Shown one piece after another: positions 8,088 through 16,900 of a stretch of 32,140 nt of DNA. The DNA is from Desulfovibrio sp. (GTDB lineage: Bacteria > Desulfobacterota > Desulfovibrionia > Desulfovibrionales > Desulfovibrionaceae), in the NCBI RefSeq assembly GCF_014803725.1, contig NZ_JAAVBE010000027.1, forward strand, positions 126,321 through 158,460, read 5' to 3'. The translations under genes and the position numbers were made by a program. The notes beneath the pieces are model-generated. The model was not told the origin of the DNA. It did no database searches and worked only from the letters and a program-made list of their open reading frames with translations. Within the stretch, counting starts at the first letter, position 1; every line of letters begins with the position of its first letter.

Positions 8088-8924
8088 ATGCCCACCCTGA
8101 CAGTCTACTTTGACGAGAACCTGCGCGTGCTGGAAGGGCTGCCGGACGCGTGCGCGGACCTCATCTATATCGATCCGCCCTTCAATACCGGCAAGACCCA
8201 GAAGCGCACCCGCCTCAGGACCGAGGCGGCGCACGACGGCGACCGGGTGGGCTTTCAGGGGAAGCGGTACAGGACTGTCAGGCTGGAGACCAAAGGCTAT
8301 TCAGACAAGTTTGACGATTTTCTGGCCTTTATCGAACCGCGCATCCGCCACGCACACAGGATATTGAAAAAAGACGGCTCCCTGTTTTTCCATCTCGACT
8401 ACAGGGAGATCCATTACTGCAAGGTGCTGATCGATTCCGTCTTCGGCCGCGATTCGTTCATGAACGAGATCATCTGGGCCTATGACTACGGGGGCCGCTC
8501 CAAAAGAAAATGGCCGGCCAAGCACGATACCATCCTCTGGTATGCGCGGGACCCGGAGCACTATACGTTCAATTTTGAGGAAGTGGACCGCATCCCCTAC
8601 ATGGCGCCGGGCCTCGTGGGGGCGGAAAAGGCCGCGCGCGGCAAGACGCCCACCGATGTTTGGTGGCACACCATCGTGAGCCCCAACGGAAAGGAAAAAA
8701 CCGGCTATGCCACGCAAAAGCCGCTCGGCATCATCAACCGCATCGTCCGCGTCCATTCACGGCCCGGGGACATGCTCTGTGATTTCTTCGCCGGCAGCGG
8801 CACCTTGGGCGAGGCGGCGTATCAACATGGCCGCGATTGCATCCTCGTGGACAATAACCGCGATGCCATCGAGACCATGAAACAGCGGTTCAAGAGTATT
8901 CCTGTGGAGTGGATCCTTCCATAG
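8088..8924 (+). CDS. Orphan DNA methyltransferase, beta-class (N6-adenine or N4-cytosine)
   Basis: A 278-residue SAM-dependent DNA methyltransferase. The catalytic motif DPPFNTG (Asp29-Pro-Pro-Phe) comes first and the SAM-binding motif DFFAGSGT (about 232-239) last, the order of the beta class, which modifies adenine N6 or cytosine N4. The region between (about 60-200) should hold the target recognition part. No endonuclease gene lies nearby, so it looks like a solitary methylase rather than half of a restriction-modification pair. It starts 12 bp after uvrC and is probably cotranscribed. Its codon use is noticeably less GC-biased than uvrC (more AAA, TTT, ATT and AAT codons), suggesting later acquisition. 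The ribosome-binding site (GGCGGG) is weak. The recognition sequence cannot be predicted by eye. Confidence 0.9.
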   Translation: MPTLTVYFDENLRVLEGLPDACADLIYIDPPFNTGKTQKRTRLRTEAAHDGDRVGFQGKRYRTVRLETKGYSDKFDDFLAFIEPRIRHAHRILKKDGSLFFHLDYREIHYCKVLIDSVFGRDSFMNEIIWAYDYGGRSKRKWPAKHDTILWYARDPEHYTFNFEEVDRIPYMAPGLVGAEKAARGKTPTDVWWHTIVSPNGKEKTGYATQKPLGIINRIVRVHSRPGDMLCDFFAGSGTLGEAAYQHGRDCILVDNNRDAIETMKQRFKSIPVEWILP

Positions 8925-8966
8925 CAATGCGTGCCGCGGCGCGCTCTGCTTTTGTGCCGCGCCCCC

Positions 8967-9650
8967 TCAGCGTTGCAGCCAGTCGGCCAGCGTGGCTTCC
9001 AGTTCGACCCCGTCCATGCGCGGCGCGTCATACCAGCCCGCGGCCTCGCGCTGGCGCGCCGCCTCGGCGAGGATGATGGCCGCCGCCACGGAGACGTTGA
9101 AGCTCTGGATCATGCCGTGCATGGGGATGTAGAGCCTGCCGTCTGCCGCCGCCAGCAGGGACTCGTCCACCCCCTCGTGCTCGTTGCCGAGAATGACGGC
9201 CGTGGGCCTGAGAAAGTCCCACGCGCGCAGGGGGCGCGCCTCGGGCGAGCAGGAGGTGGCGAGCACCTGCATGCCCTGCCCGTGCAGGGCCGCGAACAGC
9301 GCCTCTTTGTCGCGGTGGCGCTCGCTCTCCACCCATTTGCGCGCCGAGGCCGAGCTCTTGCGCCCGAGCGCCGGAAAGGGCGTGTTGGTGTAGTAGAGGT
9401 GCACGCGGGCCACGCCAAAGGCGTCGCACGAGCGGTAAATGGCCGAAACATTGTGCGGGTCGTGGATATTGGCGAGCACCAGGGTGAGGTCGGGCTGGCG
9501 CTGTGAGAGCACTTGGCGCAGACGCGCGCGGCGGCGGGGCGTCACCGGCCGGCCGGGGGCGTCGGGATTTTCGTTCGGCGCGCCGGCTTCCGCGGGGATG
9601 CCGTCCGGGGCGGCTCCCCCCTCAGGCGACACATCGTGGGGCAGGGGCAT
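8967..9650 (-). CDS. TrmH-family (SPOUT) tRNA/rRNA 2'-O-methyltransferase
   Basis: A 227-residue SpoU/TrmH-type RNA methylase. All three knotted-fold motifs are visible: motif 1 in NIHDPHNVSAIYRSCDAFGV, motif 2 in AVILGNEHEGV, and motif 3 in IPMHGMIQSFNVSVAAA. Asn-Ile-His-Asp in motif 1 together with the C-terminal tail favours tRNA Gm18 methylation as in TrmH, but this is not certain. About 45 Pro/Gly/Glu-rich residues precede the domain and look disordered. The start at 9650 is chosen because GGAGAAGG lies just upstream; the frame is open further but without a ribosome-binding site. It is convergent with the DNA methyltransferase gene, 42 bp away, and divergent from the antiporter gene. Confidence 0.9.
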   Translation of the reverse strand: MPLPHDVSPEGGAAPDGIPAEAGAPNENPDAPGRPVTPRRRARLRQVLSQRQPDLTLVLANIHDPHNVSAIYRSCDAFGVARVHLYYTNTPFPALGRKSSASARKWVESERHRDKEALFAALHGQGMQVLATSCSPEARPLRAWDFLRPTAVILGNEHEGVDESLLAAADGRLYIPMHGMIQSFNVSVAAAIILAEAARQREAAGWYDAPRMDGVELEATLADWLQR

Positions 9651-9738
9651 GGGCCTTCTCCATTGTGAGGCGGCCGCGGCGGAAAGGCCGCGCGGCCGGC
9701 CCCATATGTGGCAGAAAAAATCTTTGCGGGCAAGCGCA

Positions 9739-9767
9739 TTGCAAAGCACGGGAAATTGCCCTACACA
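9739..9767 (+). promoter_or_regulatory. Candidate sigma-70 promoter for the antiporter gene
   Basis: TTGCAA (9739-9744), a 17-bp spacer and TACACA (9762-9767), about 54 bp before the start codon at 9821. It lies in a locally AT-richer part of the divergent gap 9651-9820. Both hexamers match consensus at about four of six positions. Confidence 0.35.
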
Positions 9768-9820
9768 AAGAGGAACCACCTTGCGGCGCGGGAGCGCCAC
9801 ACTCCAGACAGGAGCGCACG

Positions 9821-11269
9821 ATGTCACACCTCCGCTCATTGCCTCTGCTTGTGCCGGCCATCCTCTTGGGGGCGCTCGCCCTGTTGGCGCCCGAGGCGGT
9901 CCTCGCTTCCGAGGGGCACCCCACCATCCCGGGCGCCTCGCTCTCGGCCATCTGGGTCATTCCCTTCGCCTGCATGCTGCTTTCCATCGCCATCATGCCG
10001 CTGGCGCTGCCCCACTTCTGGGAGCACCATTTCGGCAAGATCGCCGTGTTCTGGGGCCTCGCCTTCCTCGTGCCCTGCTTCATCGTGTTCGGCCTGGGCA
10101 CGGCGCTCTATGAATTCCTGCACATCATCCTCTTGGACTACATCCCCTTCATCGTGCTGCTGTTCGCGCTGTTCACCGTGGCGGGCGGCGTGCGCCTCAA
10201 GGGCACACTGGTGGGCACCCCGGTGGTGAACACGGGCCTGCTCGCCATCGGCACCGTGCTCGCCAGCTGGATGGGCACCACCGGCGCGGCCATGCTGCTC
10301 ATCCGGCCCCTGCTCCGCGCCAACGCGCACCGGCGCTACCGCGTGCATTCCATCGTCTTCTTCATCTTCCTGGTGGCCAATATCGGCGGCTCGCTCACGC
10401 CGCTCGGCGACCCGCCGCTCTTTTTGGGCTTCCTCAAGGGCGTGAGCTTCTTCTGGACGACCACGCACCTCTTCTTCAAGACGCTCTGCATGGCCGTGGC
10501 CCTGCTGCTCCTCTTCTTCATCATCGACACGGTGCTCTTCAACAAGGAGGGCCGCCCGCAGCCCCCGCACGACCCTGACGCCGCCGAGGAGAAGCTCGGC
10601 CTCGAGGGCACCATCAACCTGCTCTTCCTGCTCGGCGTGGTGCTGGCGGTGCTCGCCTCGGGCATGATCAATTTCGGCACCTGGATCGAGGTCTACGGCG
10701 TGCCCGTGGAGGGCCAGAACCTCCTGCGTGACCTCGCGCTGCTCTGCCTCGCCGGCCTCTCCTGGAAGTTCACGAGCCGCCACTGCCGCGAGATGAACGG
10801 CTTTTCCTGGGCGCCCATCGAGGAGGTGGCCAAGCTCTTCTTCGGCATCTTCCTCTCCATGATCCCGGCCATCGCCATCCTGCGCGCGGGCACCGAGGGC
10901 GCGCTCGCCTCGCTCATCAACATGGTCTCCACGCCGGACGGCCAGCCCGTCAACGCCATGTACTTCTGGCTCACCGGCGCGCTCTCGAGCTTCCTTGACA
11001 ATGCGCCCACCTATCTCGTGTTCTTCAACACCGCGGGCGGCGACGCGCAGCACCTCATGACCGACATGGCAACCACCCTCATCGCCATTTCGGCCGGCGC
11101 GGTGTTCATGGGCGCCAACACCTATATCGGCAACGCGCCCAACTTCATGGTCCGCTCCATCGCCGAGAACCAGGGCGTCAAGATGCCGAGCTTCTTCGGC
11201 TACATGATGTGGTCGTGCGGCATCCTCATCCCGCTGTTCCTCCTGCTGACCTGGGCCTTCTTCATCTAG
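9821..11269 (+). CDS. Sodium:proton antiporter-like ion transporter (ion transporter superfamily)
   Basis: A 482-residue polytopic inner-membrane protein with about 11-12 hydrophobic segments. The motif GGSLTPLGDPPLFLGFL and the second half's SSFLDNAPTYLVFFN correspond to the paired helix-break regions of the NhaD/CitM/ArsB-type ion transporter superfamily. The first 30 residues resemble a signal or first helix ending in VLASEG. A long loop at about 245-265 carries charged residues. AGGAG precedes the ATG at 9821; the frame is open about 300 bp upstream but overlaps the TrmH gene there. Na+/H+ exchange is the likeliest activity; dicarboxylate transport is possible. About 100 bp separate it from the acetyltransferase gene. 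Confidence 0.85.
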   Translation: MSHLRSLPLLVPAILLGALALLAPEAVLASEGHPTIPGASLSAIWVIPFACMLLSIAIMPLALPHFWEHHFGKIAVFWGLAFLVPCFIVFGLGTALYEFLHIILLDYIPFIVLLFALFTVAGGVRLKGTLVGTPVVNTGLLAIGTVLASWMGTTGAAMLLIRPLLRANAHRRYRVHSIVFFIFLVANIGGSLTPLGDPPLFLGFLKGVSFFWTTTHLFFKTLCMAVALLLLFFIIDTVLFNKEGRPQPPHDPDAAEEKLGLEGTINLLFLLGVVLAVLASGMINFGTWIEVYGVPVEGQNLLRDLALLCLAGLSWKFTSRHCREMNGFSWAPIEEVAKLFFGIFLSMIPAIAILRAGTEGALASLINMVSTPDGQPVNAMYFWLTGALSSFLDNAPTYLVFFNTAGGDAQHLMTDMATTLIAISAGAVFMGANTYIGNAPNFMVRSIAENQGVKMPSFFGYMMWSCGILIPLFLLLTWAFFI

Positions 11270-11310
11270 CGGGCGCGGAAAACGACAGCATCGTTCGGGC
11301 GGGTCTGGCG

Positions 11311-11331
11311 CGGGGCGCCGGGCCCGCCCCG
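11311..11331 (+). terminator. GC hairpin between antiporter and acetyltransferase
   Basis: CGGGGCG pairs perfectly with CGCCCCG around a 7-nt loop. The downstream T-run is poor (GCGTTTC), with a later TTTTTT at 11349-11354. It could act as a weak or factor-dependent terminator, or stabilise an mRNA end. Confidence 0.35.
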
Positions 11332-11370
11332 GCGTTTCAGGAGTCGGATTTTTTCCAGGGGAGAATCATC

Positions 11371-12006
11371 ATGAACCAGCGCGAACGCATGCTGGCCGGG
11401 CTGCCGTATATCCCCATGCGCGACGGCCTTTGGGAGCTGTATAAAGACTGCCACCAAAAGATCTACCGATACAACAATCTCCCGCCGGACGCCGAAGAGG
11501 AGCGCGACGCGCTCCTGCGCTCCATCCTCGGCAAGTGCGGCAAGACCGTCACCATCATGGGGCCCTTCTACTGCGACTACGGCTTCAACATCGAGCTCGG
11601 CGAGCGCTTTTACGCCAACTACAACTTCACGGTACTCGACGTGGCGCCCGTCACCATCGGCGACAATGTGCTCTGCGCGCCCAATGTGGCCATCTATACG
11701 GCCGGCCACCCCCTGCACCCCGAAAGCCGCAATTCGGGCTATGAATACGGCGCGCCGGTTTGCATCGGCAACAATGTGTGGCTCGGCGGCAACGTGGTCA
11801 TCAATCCCGGGGTCACGGTGGGCGACAATGTGGTCATCGGCTCGGGCAGCGTGGTCACGCATGACATTGCGGACAACACGCTGGCCGCGGGCAATCCCTG
11901 CCGCCCCTTACGGGCCATCACCGAGGCCGACCGCGACTTCTATTTCAAGGACAGGCGCTTTGACGTGGACGACTATAAAGAACCCTGGTGGGAGCGGCAG
12001 GGATAG
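11371..12006 (+). CDS. Maltose/galactoside-type O-acetyltransferase (Maa/LacA family)
   Basis: A 211-residue acetyl-CoA-dependent sugar O-acetyltransferase of the left-handed beta-helix type. An N-terminal maltose-acetyltransferase-specific helical region (about 3-58, starting MNQRERMLAGLPY) precedes hexapeptide repeats from about 60 to 190. His113 in YTAGHPLHPE is at the position of the catalytic histidine of LacA. Loop-and-coil features IGNNVWLGG and VIGSGSVV are typical. GGGGAG precedes the ATG at 11371. The physiological acceptor is unknown; such enzymes often detoxify non-metabolised sugars. A strong terminator follows within 50 bp. Confidence 0.93.
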   Translation: MNQRERMLAGLPYIPMRDGLWELYKDCHQKIYRYNNLPPDAEEERDALLRSILGKCGKTVTIMGPFYCDYGFNIELGERFYANYNFTVLDVAPVTIGDNVLCAPNVAIYTAGHPLHPESRNSGYEYGAPVCIGNNVWLGGNVVINPGVTVGDNVVIGSGSVVTHDIADNTLAAGNPCRPLRAITEADRDFYFKDRRFDVDDYKEPWWERQG

Positions 12007-12045
12007 CGGCCCGGGGAGACCTGGCCGGAAAGAGCGGAACGCACG

Positions 12046-12097
12046 AAAAAACGCCGCCCCGGCCCGTTTTGACGCGGAGAGGGGCGGCGAAGTTTTT
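12046..12097. terminator. Bidirectional rho-independent terminator
   Basis: CGCCGCCCC (12052-12060) pairs perfectly with GGGGCGGCG (12081-12089). An A-run (12046-12051) precedes the stem and a T-run (12093-12097) follows it, so it can stop transcription on both strands. It sits between the convergent acetyltransferase and flavodoxin-fold genes. Confidence 0.8.
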
Positions 12098-12110
12098 GCG
12101 GGCGCGGCGA

Positions 12111-12665
12111 TTACAGGGCGGCGCCGAAGGCGCGCGCCTCCTCCAGGACGGGCTTGCCCGCGATGGCGCCGGCCTCGAGGACGCCGCCGGCGAGCACATA
12201 GCCCAGGTCCTTCCACTTGAGGAAGCCGGTGAGCGCCTTGTAATAGTCGAGCACCGGCTTCCAGTTGTCCGGGGTGTCGCCTTCCGCGGCCATGAGCAGC
12301 GCGCATTCCTTGCGCGGGTTGGCGTAGTCGGGGTTGCACTCGGCCACGGCGAAGAGGCGGTCAAAGGCGGTCTTGAGCTGGCCTGAAATGGCCCAGTAAT
12401 ACATGGGCGAGGCCAGCACCACCATGTCGGCCGCCACATAGGCGGGATAGACCTTTTCCATGCCGTCTTTCTGCACGCAGGGGCTGGCCGGGTCCTTGCC
12501 GCCCTTCATGCAGCCGAGACAGCCGTGGATGTCCAGCTTCTGGAGGTCGATGCGGGTCACGGTATGGCCCGAGCTTTCGGCGCCGCGGGTGAAGGCGTCG
12601 CAGAGCATGACGGTATTGCCCTTGAGCCGCGGGCTGCCGTTGAGGATGAGGATGTTCTTGCCCAT
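12111..12665 (-). CDS. NAD(P)H-dependent flavodoxin-fold oxidoreductase
   Basis: A 184-residue FMN-binding protein of the NADPH-dependent FMN reductase / iron-sulfur flavoprotein-like group. The phosphate-binding loop is LNGSPRLKGNT (about residues 8-18). Further FMN contacts are expected at ASPMYYW. Cys49, Cys52 and Cys63 (GCLGC...C) resemble the compact cysteine motif of iron-sulfur flavoproteins, though the spacing after Cys52 is longer than usual, so a cluster is uncertain. GGGGG precedes the ATG at 12665. Directly upstream is a tetR gene in the same direction, and a strong promoter overlapping an inverted repeat sits between them, so it is the probable target of that regulator. A role in quinone, nitro-compound or oxidative-stress handling is inference. 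Confidence 0.88.
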   Translation of the reverse strand: MGKNILILNGSPRLKGNTVMLCDAFTRGAESSGHTVTRIDLQKLDIHGCLGCMKGGKDPASPCVQKDGMEKVYPAYVAADMVVLASPMYYWAISGQLKTAFDRLFAVAECNPDYANPRKECALLMAAEGDTPDNWKPVLDYYKALTGFLKWKDLGYVLAGGVLEAGAIAGKPVLEEARAFGAAL

Positions 12666-12763
12666 GTTCGTCCCCCTGCCTTGAGCAGTTGCAGATGAAG
12701 GAATGCGGCGCTTGCACGCAGGTCTCGCGGCGCTTCCTCGTGCCGCGTGCGTGCGCCGGAGTA

Positions 12764-12793
12764 ATTATTTATTGAATACTAAATAAATGTCAA
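12764..12793 (-). promoter_or_regulatory. Sigma-70 promoter of the flavoprotein gene with embedded operator
   Basis: On the minus strand TTGACA (12793-12788) is followed by an 18-bp spacer and AATAAT (12769-12764), a perfect -35 and a 5/6 -10. The inverted repeat ATTTATT (12767-12773) / AATAAAT (12782-12788), with 8 bp between arms, fills the spacer and touches both hexamers. That is the expected position for a TetR-type operator blocking RNA polymerase. The stretch is strikingly AT-rich. Confidence 0.75.
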
Positions 12794-12814
12794 GCGCGGC
12801 GTGCGGTCAAAAAT

Positions 12815-13450
12815 TCAAGCCTCGGGGCGCGGGGGCAGGAGATGCACGGCGCGGGCGGCCATGGCGGCCAGTTCCTCCCGGGAGAGGCCGTCGCGCGCCT
12901 GGAGCGACAGCCCCTCCAGCAGGGCGTTGAGGGCGCCCGCGAGGGCGGCCACATCCGTCCCCGCCGGGAGCTGGCCTTCCGCGACAGCGCGGGCAAGGCG
13001 ATCCGCGAACATGGCCTTGGTCGTCATGCGCATTTCGCGGATGGCCGCGATGATCTCCGTTTCGGCCGGGGAGATGTTCACCGCGGCCAGCACCAGCATG
13101 CAGCCGCAGGGCGTTTCAGGCGAGAGCAGGATGCTCGCCGCGGTGGTGAAAAACCCCTCCACCGCGCGGTAAATGTCGGGCTCGGCCAGGAAGCGTTTCG
13201 AAGGCTCCTGCCAGTAGGTGTGCTCGTAATGGCGCACCGCCTCGAGAAAGAGCGCCGCCTTGTTGCCGAAACTGGCGTAGAGGCTCGGCGGCTTGATGTC
13301 CATGACCTCGCAGAGCCGCGCCACCGAGGCCGGCTCGTAGCCCGCCTGCCAGAAGAGCTCGAGGGCGGCGTGAAGCGCCTGTTGGCGGTCGAAGCCGCGG
13401 GGTCGTCCCTTGCCGCGGTGCCCGGTGTGCTCTGGGTGCTCGTTGCTCAT
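12815..13450 (-). CDS. TetR/AcrR family transcriptional regulator
   Basis: A 211-residue repressor-type protein. The N-terminal DNA-binding domain spans about residues 17-66, with the helix-turn-helix SVARLCEVMDIKPPSLYASFGNKAALF typical of TetR (quoted in two parts: SVARLCEVMDIKPPS and LYASFGNKAALF). The C-terminal ligand domain contains CGCML (about 114-118), cysteines that might sense thiol-reactive compounds. AGGAAG precedes the ATG at 13450. It lies 32 bp after the YjaB-like gene and directly before the flavodoxin-fold gene, with a probable operator in the gap between the two. The likely job is to repress that reductase until an inducer binds. Confidence 0.92.
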   Translation of the reverse strand: MSNEHPEHTGHRGKGRPRGFDRQQALHAALELFWQAGYEPASVARLCEVMDIKPPSLYASFGNKAALFLEAVRHYEHTYWQEPSKRFLAEPDIYRAVEGFFTTAASILLSPETPCGCMLVLAAVNISPAETEIIAAIREMRMTTKAMFADRLARAVAEGQLPAGTDVAALAGALNALLEGLSLQARDGLSREELAAMAARAVHLLPPRPEA

Positions 13451-13482
13451 GGGCGCTTCCTGAAATTGACCATACGTTGCGC

Positions 13483-13956
13483 TCAGGCGCCGGCCTGGCT
13501 GAGATGCAGGAGCGGGTACGGGCGCCCCTCGCTGTCCGCGGGGCTGCGCCCCGTCACCATGAAGCCCCGGGCGCGGTAAAAGGCGAGCGCACCTGTATTG
13601 TCTTCATTGACCTCCAGCGACAGCGGCCCGTGGAGGCGCCGGGCATGGGCGATCAAGAGGCTCCCCACGCCCCGGCGGAAGCGCTCGGGAGCCACGAAGA
13701 GCATGTCCACGTGGCTGCCTGCGCAGCCGAGAAAGCCCGCGGGCGCGCCGTCCGCCTCGGCGAGCCACAGCTCGGGCACCGCCTTGAGGCCCCTGCGCAC
13801 CTCGTTTTCGATGCCGTCCACATCCCCGGGGGCCAGAAAGGCGTGGCTCGCCTCCACGCTGCGGCGCCACAGGGCGACGAGCGCCGGATGGTCGCCTGCC
13901 CGCGCGGCGCGTATCCCGGTCGTCCCGGCCGGCTGTGTCAATACTTGTAATTCCAT
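13483..13956 (-). CDS. YjaB-like GNAT N-acetyltransferase
   Basis: A 157-residue acetyltransferase of the GNAT fold. The acetyl-CoA loop is RFRRGVGSLLIAHA, and the start-to-end layout (LWRRSVEASHAFL early, GRSPADSEGRPYPLLHL late) closely resembles Escherichia coli YjaB. The acceptor is unknown. I chose the ATG at 13956, which begins with MELQVLTQ and lies inside the last codons of tamB: the two genes overlap by 19 nt in different frames, pointing to translational coupling. A start further upstream would lie still deeper within tamB. It has no evident link with outer-membrane assembly. Confidence 0.88.
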   Translation of the reverse strand: MELQVLTQPAGTTGIRAARAGDHPALVALWRRSVEASHAFLAPGDVDGIENEVRRGLKAVPELWLAEADGAPAGFLGCAGSHVDMLFVAPERFRRGVGSLLIAHARRLHGPLSLEVNEDNTGALAFYRARGFMVTGRSPADSEGRPYPLLHLSQAGA

Positions 13957-16900
13957 TTGATGCCGCCCCAGGTGTTCTGCTGCTCGGTGCGGATCTCCAT
14001 GCTCGTGCGCGGGGTCAGTTCCCACTCGATGATGAAGGCCGTGCTGTCGGGCTTCATGCCCTGCTGGATGCCCATGTAGATGCTGTCCGTAAGGTACTTG
14101 CCCATCTCGAGGGTGGTGCCGCCGGCGTCATCGTCGCCGGAGTCGGCCCCGCCTGTGGGGGAGGTGCCGAGCCGGAGCACGTCCACGCCGAGGGCCTTCT
14201 TGGCCGCGCCGAAGATGCCGCCGCCCCCGCCGCCGAAGCCGGCGAGCTGCGCCACGGCACCGGCGAGCTGGAGCGCCTCGAGGCGCCCGAGCTCGTTGAC
14301 GCTCTTGCCGAAGAGCACCCGCGAGAGGATGTCGTCACGCGGCAGGGAAGGGTCGCTCGTGAGCCGGAGCTTCATCTTGCGCACCGTGCCGGTGACGAGG
14401 ATATGGGCCGTGAGGTCGGGCGTTTCGTTGGTGAGCTCGATGTCCAGCAGCGGGTCGGAGAGCGCGCCGCCCGCGAAGGTGACAAGGCCGCGCGTGAGCG
14501 CGAAATTCTTGCCGAGAAAGTCGAAATTGCCGCGCACGGCCTCCACGCTGCCCGTGATGTCCGGGTCGGAGGGCGGGCCGGTAATGAGCAGGTTGGCCTT
14601 CCACAGGCTCGTGAGGCCGCGCCCCTCCACGATGAAGCGCGGCAGCATGATGATGCGGATATGGAGATTCCCCTGCGGCGCCGCGGCCGTGGGCTTCTGG
14701 GCCGGCGCGGATGCTGGCCTGGCGGTTTTTTTGCCGGCCTTCTCCTCAGGGGCCGGGGCCGTGCTGATGGGGAGGGTGGTGATGCTGCCGCCCATTTCGA
14801 TATTGTTGAGCAGCACCTCGCCCTGATTGACGACGATCTCGCCGGCCACGTCCGGCGCCGTGGCGCTGCCCCGGACCGTGGCGTTGCCCGAGAGCATGAT
14901 GTGCACGTCGCGGCGGCGCAGCGGCCTCAGGCGGTCGATGCTGGCCTTGAGGTCGAGGTCGGTGCCGTTGAGCGCGCCCGAGCCGGTGATGGCGGCCTTG
15001 CCGCCGCGGCCGTCCGAGGCGGAAAGATTGAGACGCATGCTGCCGGGCAGGCCCCCGCGGGTGGCCGCGCCCTTGTCGTCAAGGTCAAGGCGCAGGGTGA
15101 TGTCCGTGAGCAGGACGCCGAGCATGAGGTCTTCAAAGCGGCCCTGGTTGATCTGGACGCCGCCGCGCACGCGCGGCGCGGCGAGGGTGCCGCCGGCGTC
15201 GGCATTGAGCGCGATGCGGCCGTTGAGGCGGCGGTCGGCCATGGGCACGAGGCTCCAGAGGGGGCCGAGGGCGCCGTCCCAGCGTACCTGGGCGGAGAGC
15301 TGCCCGCGCATGTCCGGCTTGGGGATGCCGTCGGCCCCGAAGAGCAGGGGCACGCGCGCGGCCACGCGGGCCGCGTCCCCGCCGAGGGCCTTGAGCGTGG
15401 CTTGCGGCAGCTCCAGCCGCGCCGTGAGGATGCCGCCCTGGCGCGCCTGCTCGATGCCGCCCACAAGTGCGAGAGAGAGGGGTGCGAGCGGACTCCCGGG
15501 GATCTTCAGGCTGGAAACGCCCACGCGGAAGCGGCCCGCGGGCCGCGCCGGGCTGCCGTTGAGTTTGGCCGTGATGTCCACGGCGCCCGAAGGCAGCGAA
15601 GGCACAAGGACGCTCCACGGCTTGAGCTCGAGCCGCGTCAGGCTGAGGTCGAGATCGAGCTTGTCCGGCGCGAGGCCTCCCTGGGCATGGAGTCGGCCCG
15701 AGGGCGTCAGGGCGACATCGAGGCGGTCAACGCCCATGCCGTCCTTGCCATAGCGCAGGCGCGCCGCCCGCTCGAGCCTCGCGCCGAGGCGCGCCGACTG
15801 GCTGCCCGTGAGCGTGGCGGGCAGCGTGGCGCGGGCGTCGAGCACGCGCAGGAGCACCTCGCCCGGCTGCCACGCCGCGTCAAGCTTCGCGGCCACATCC
15901 CCCGTGGTGGAGAGCCTGGCATTGAGCGGGCCGGCCAGCGGGCCCTCGGCCGTGAGCTTGGCGCCAAGGCGCATGCCCGAAGCCCGGGCTTCCTGAAGCT
16001 CGAGGCGGCAGGCGAGCGCCGCCTGCCGGAAAAGGTCCGTGAGGCGCGCTTCGCCGGCAAGGCCCTGCACGCGGGCCACTTCCTTGCCGGCCCTTTCCCT
16101 TACGTTGAGGCACGGGATGCGCCACGCAAGGCGCGCGTCCTGCGAGGGGGCGGCGGCGGTCGTGTCCGGGCCATCCGCTCCGGCCGGCGCAAGAGATTTA
16201 AGCTCCAGTTCCACGCTGGCGTCGCCCGTGAGGGCCATGCCGGGCACAAGCGCGGAGAGCGCGGCCCAGTCTTCCACATGCAGGCGCAGGCCGCCGTCCA
16301 GCGCTGGCGAGCCGCCATGCGGCAAAAGGGCCGTGAGGGCCCCCTCGCCGCCCACGCCCGCGGCATGGAGGACGAGGTCGCGCACGCCCGCGCGCAGGCC
16401 GTGGGGCGCGCCGGGGCCGGCGGCGTCTTCGGACGCGGCGTAGAAGAACTGGCCGCGGGTGGTGAGGGCATGGCCGTCCAGGGTGGCTGCGACGTCAAGG
16501 TCGATGGCCGTCTCCCTGGCCGGGGGGAAGGTGGCGTCCAACGGCAGGGCCAGGTCCTTGCCGCTGACGGCGAGCGCCAGGCCCTCGAGGCGGTGGCCGC
16601 CGGCGACGAGCTCGGCGCATCCGAGCCTGAGGTCAAGGTCAGGCGCCGGGAGCGCCCCGCCGGCCGAAAGCGTGAGCCGGAGCGGCGCGCGGAACATGGC
16701 GAGCGGGTCTGAGGTATCGGCGGTCGCCACCTCCGCTGCGCCCGGAGCCAGCGCCGCCGCAAGGCGCAGGGCGAGCGGGCCGTCGATCTCGCCGCGGCCC
16801 CAGCCGGAAGCGGCCTGCCACGAGCCCTCGCCCTGAAGGCTCACGCGCCCGGCGGCGAGATTGGGGCCGCGCAGGCTGACGACCGGCGTGCTGGCGGCAT

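Noticed and set aside
8925..8966. GGCGCG/CGCGCC pairing between the DNA methylase and TrmH genes as a shared terminator
   Set aside because: Stem of only six pairs with a 14-nt loop and no T-run beyond it.
13935..16712. Very long open frame on the plus strand antisense to tamB
   Set aside because: Arises from the GC-rich codon pattern of tamB; its translation is low-complexity Arg/Ala/Glu/Gly/His with no domain. The same applies to the antisense frame 4800-7865 over the MFS and uvrC genes and 28789-31002 over the helicase.
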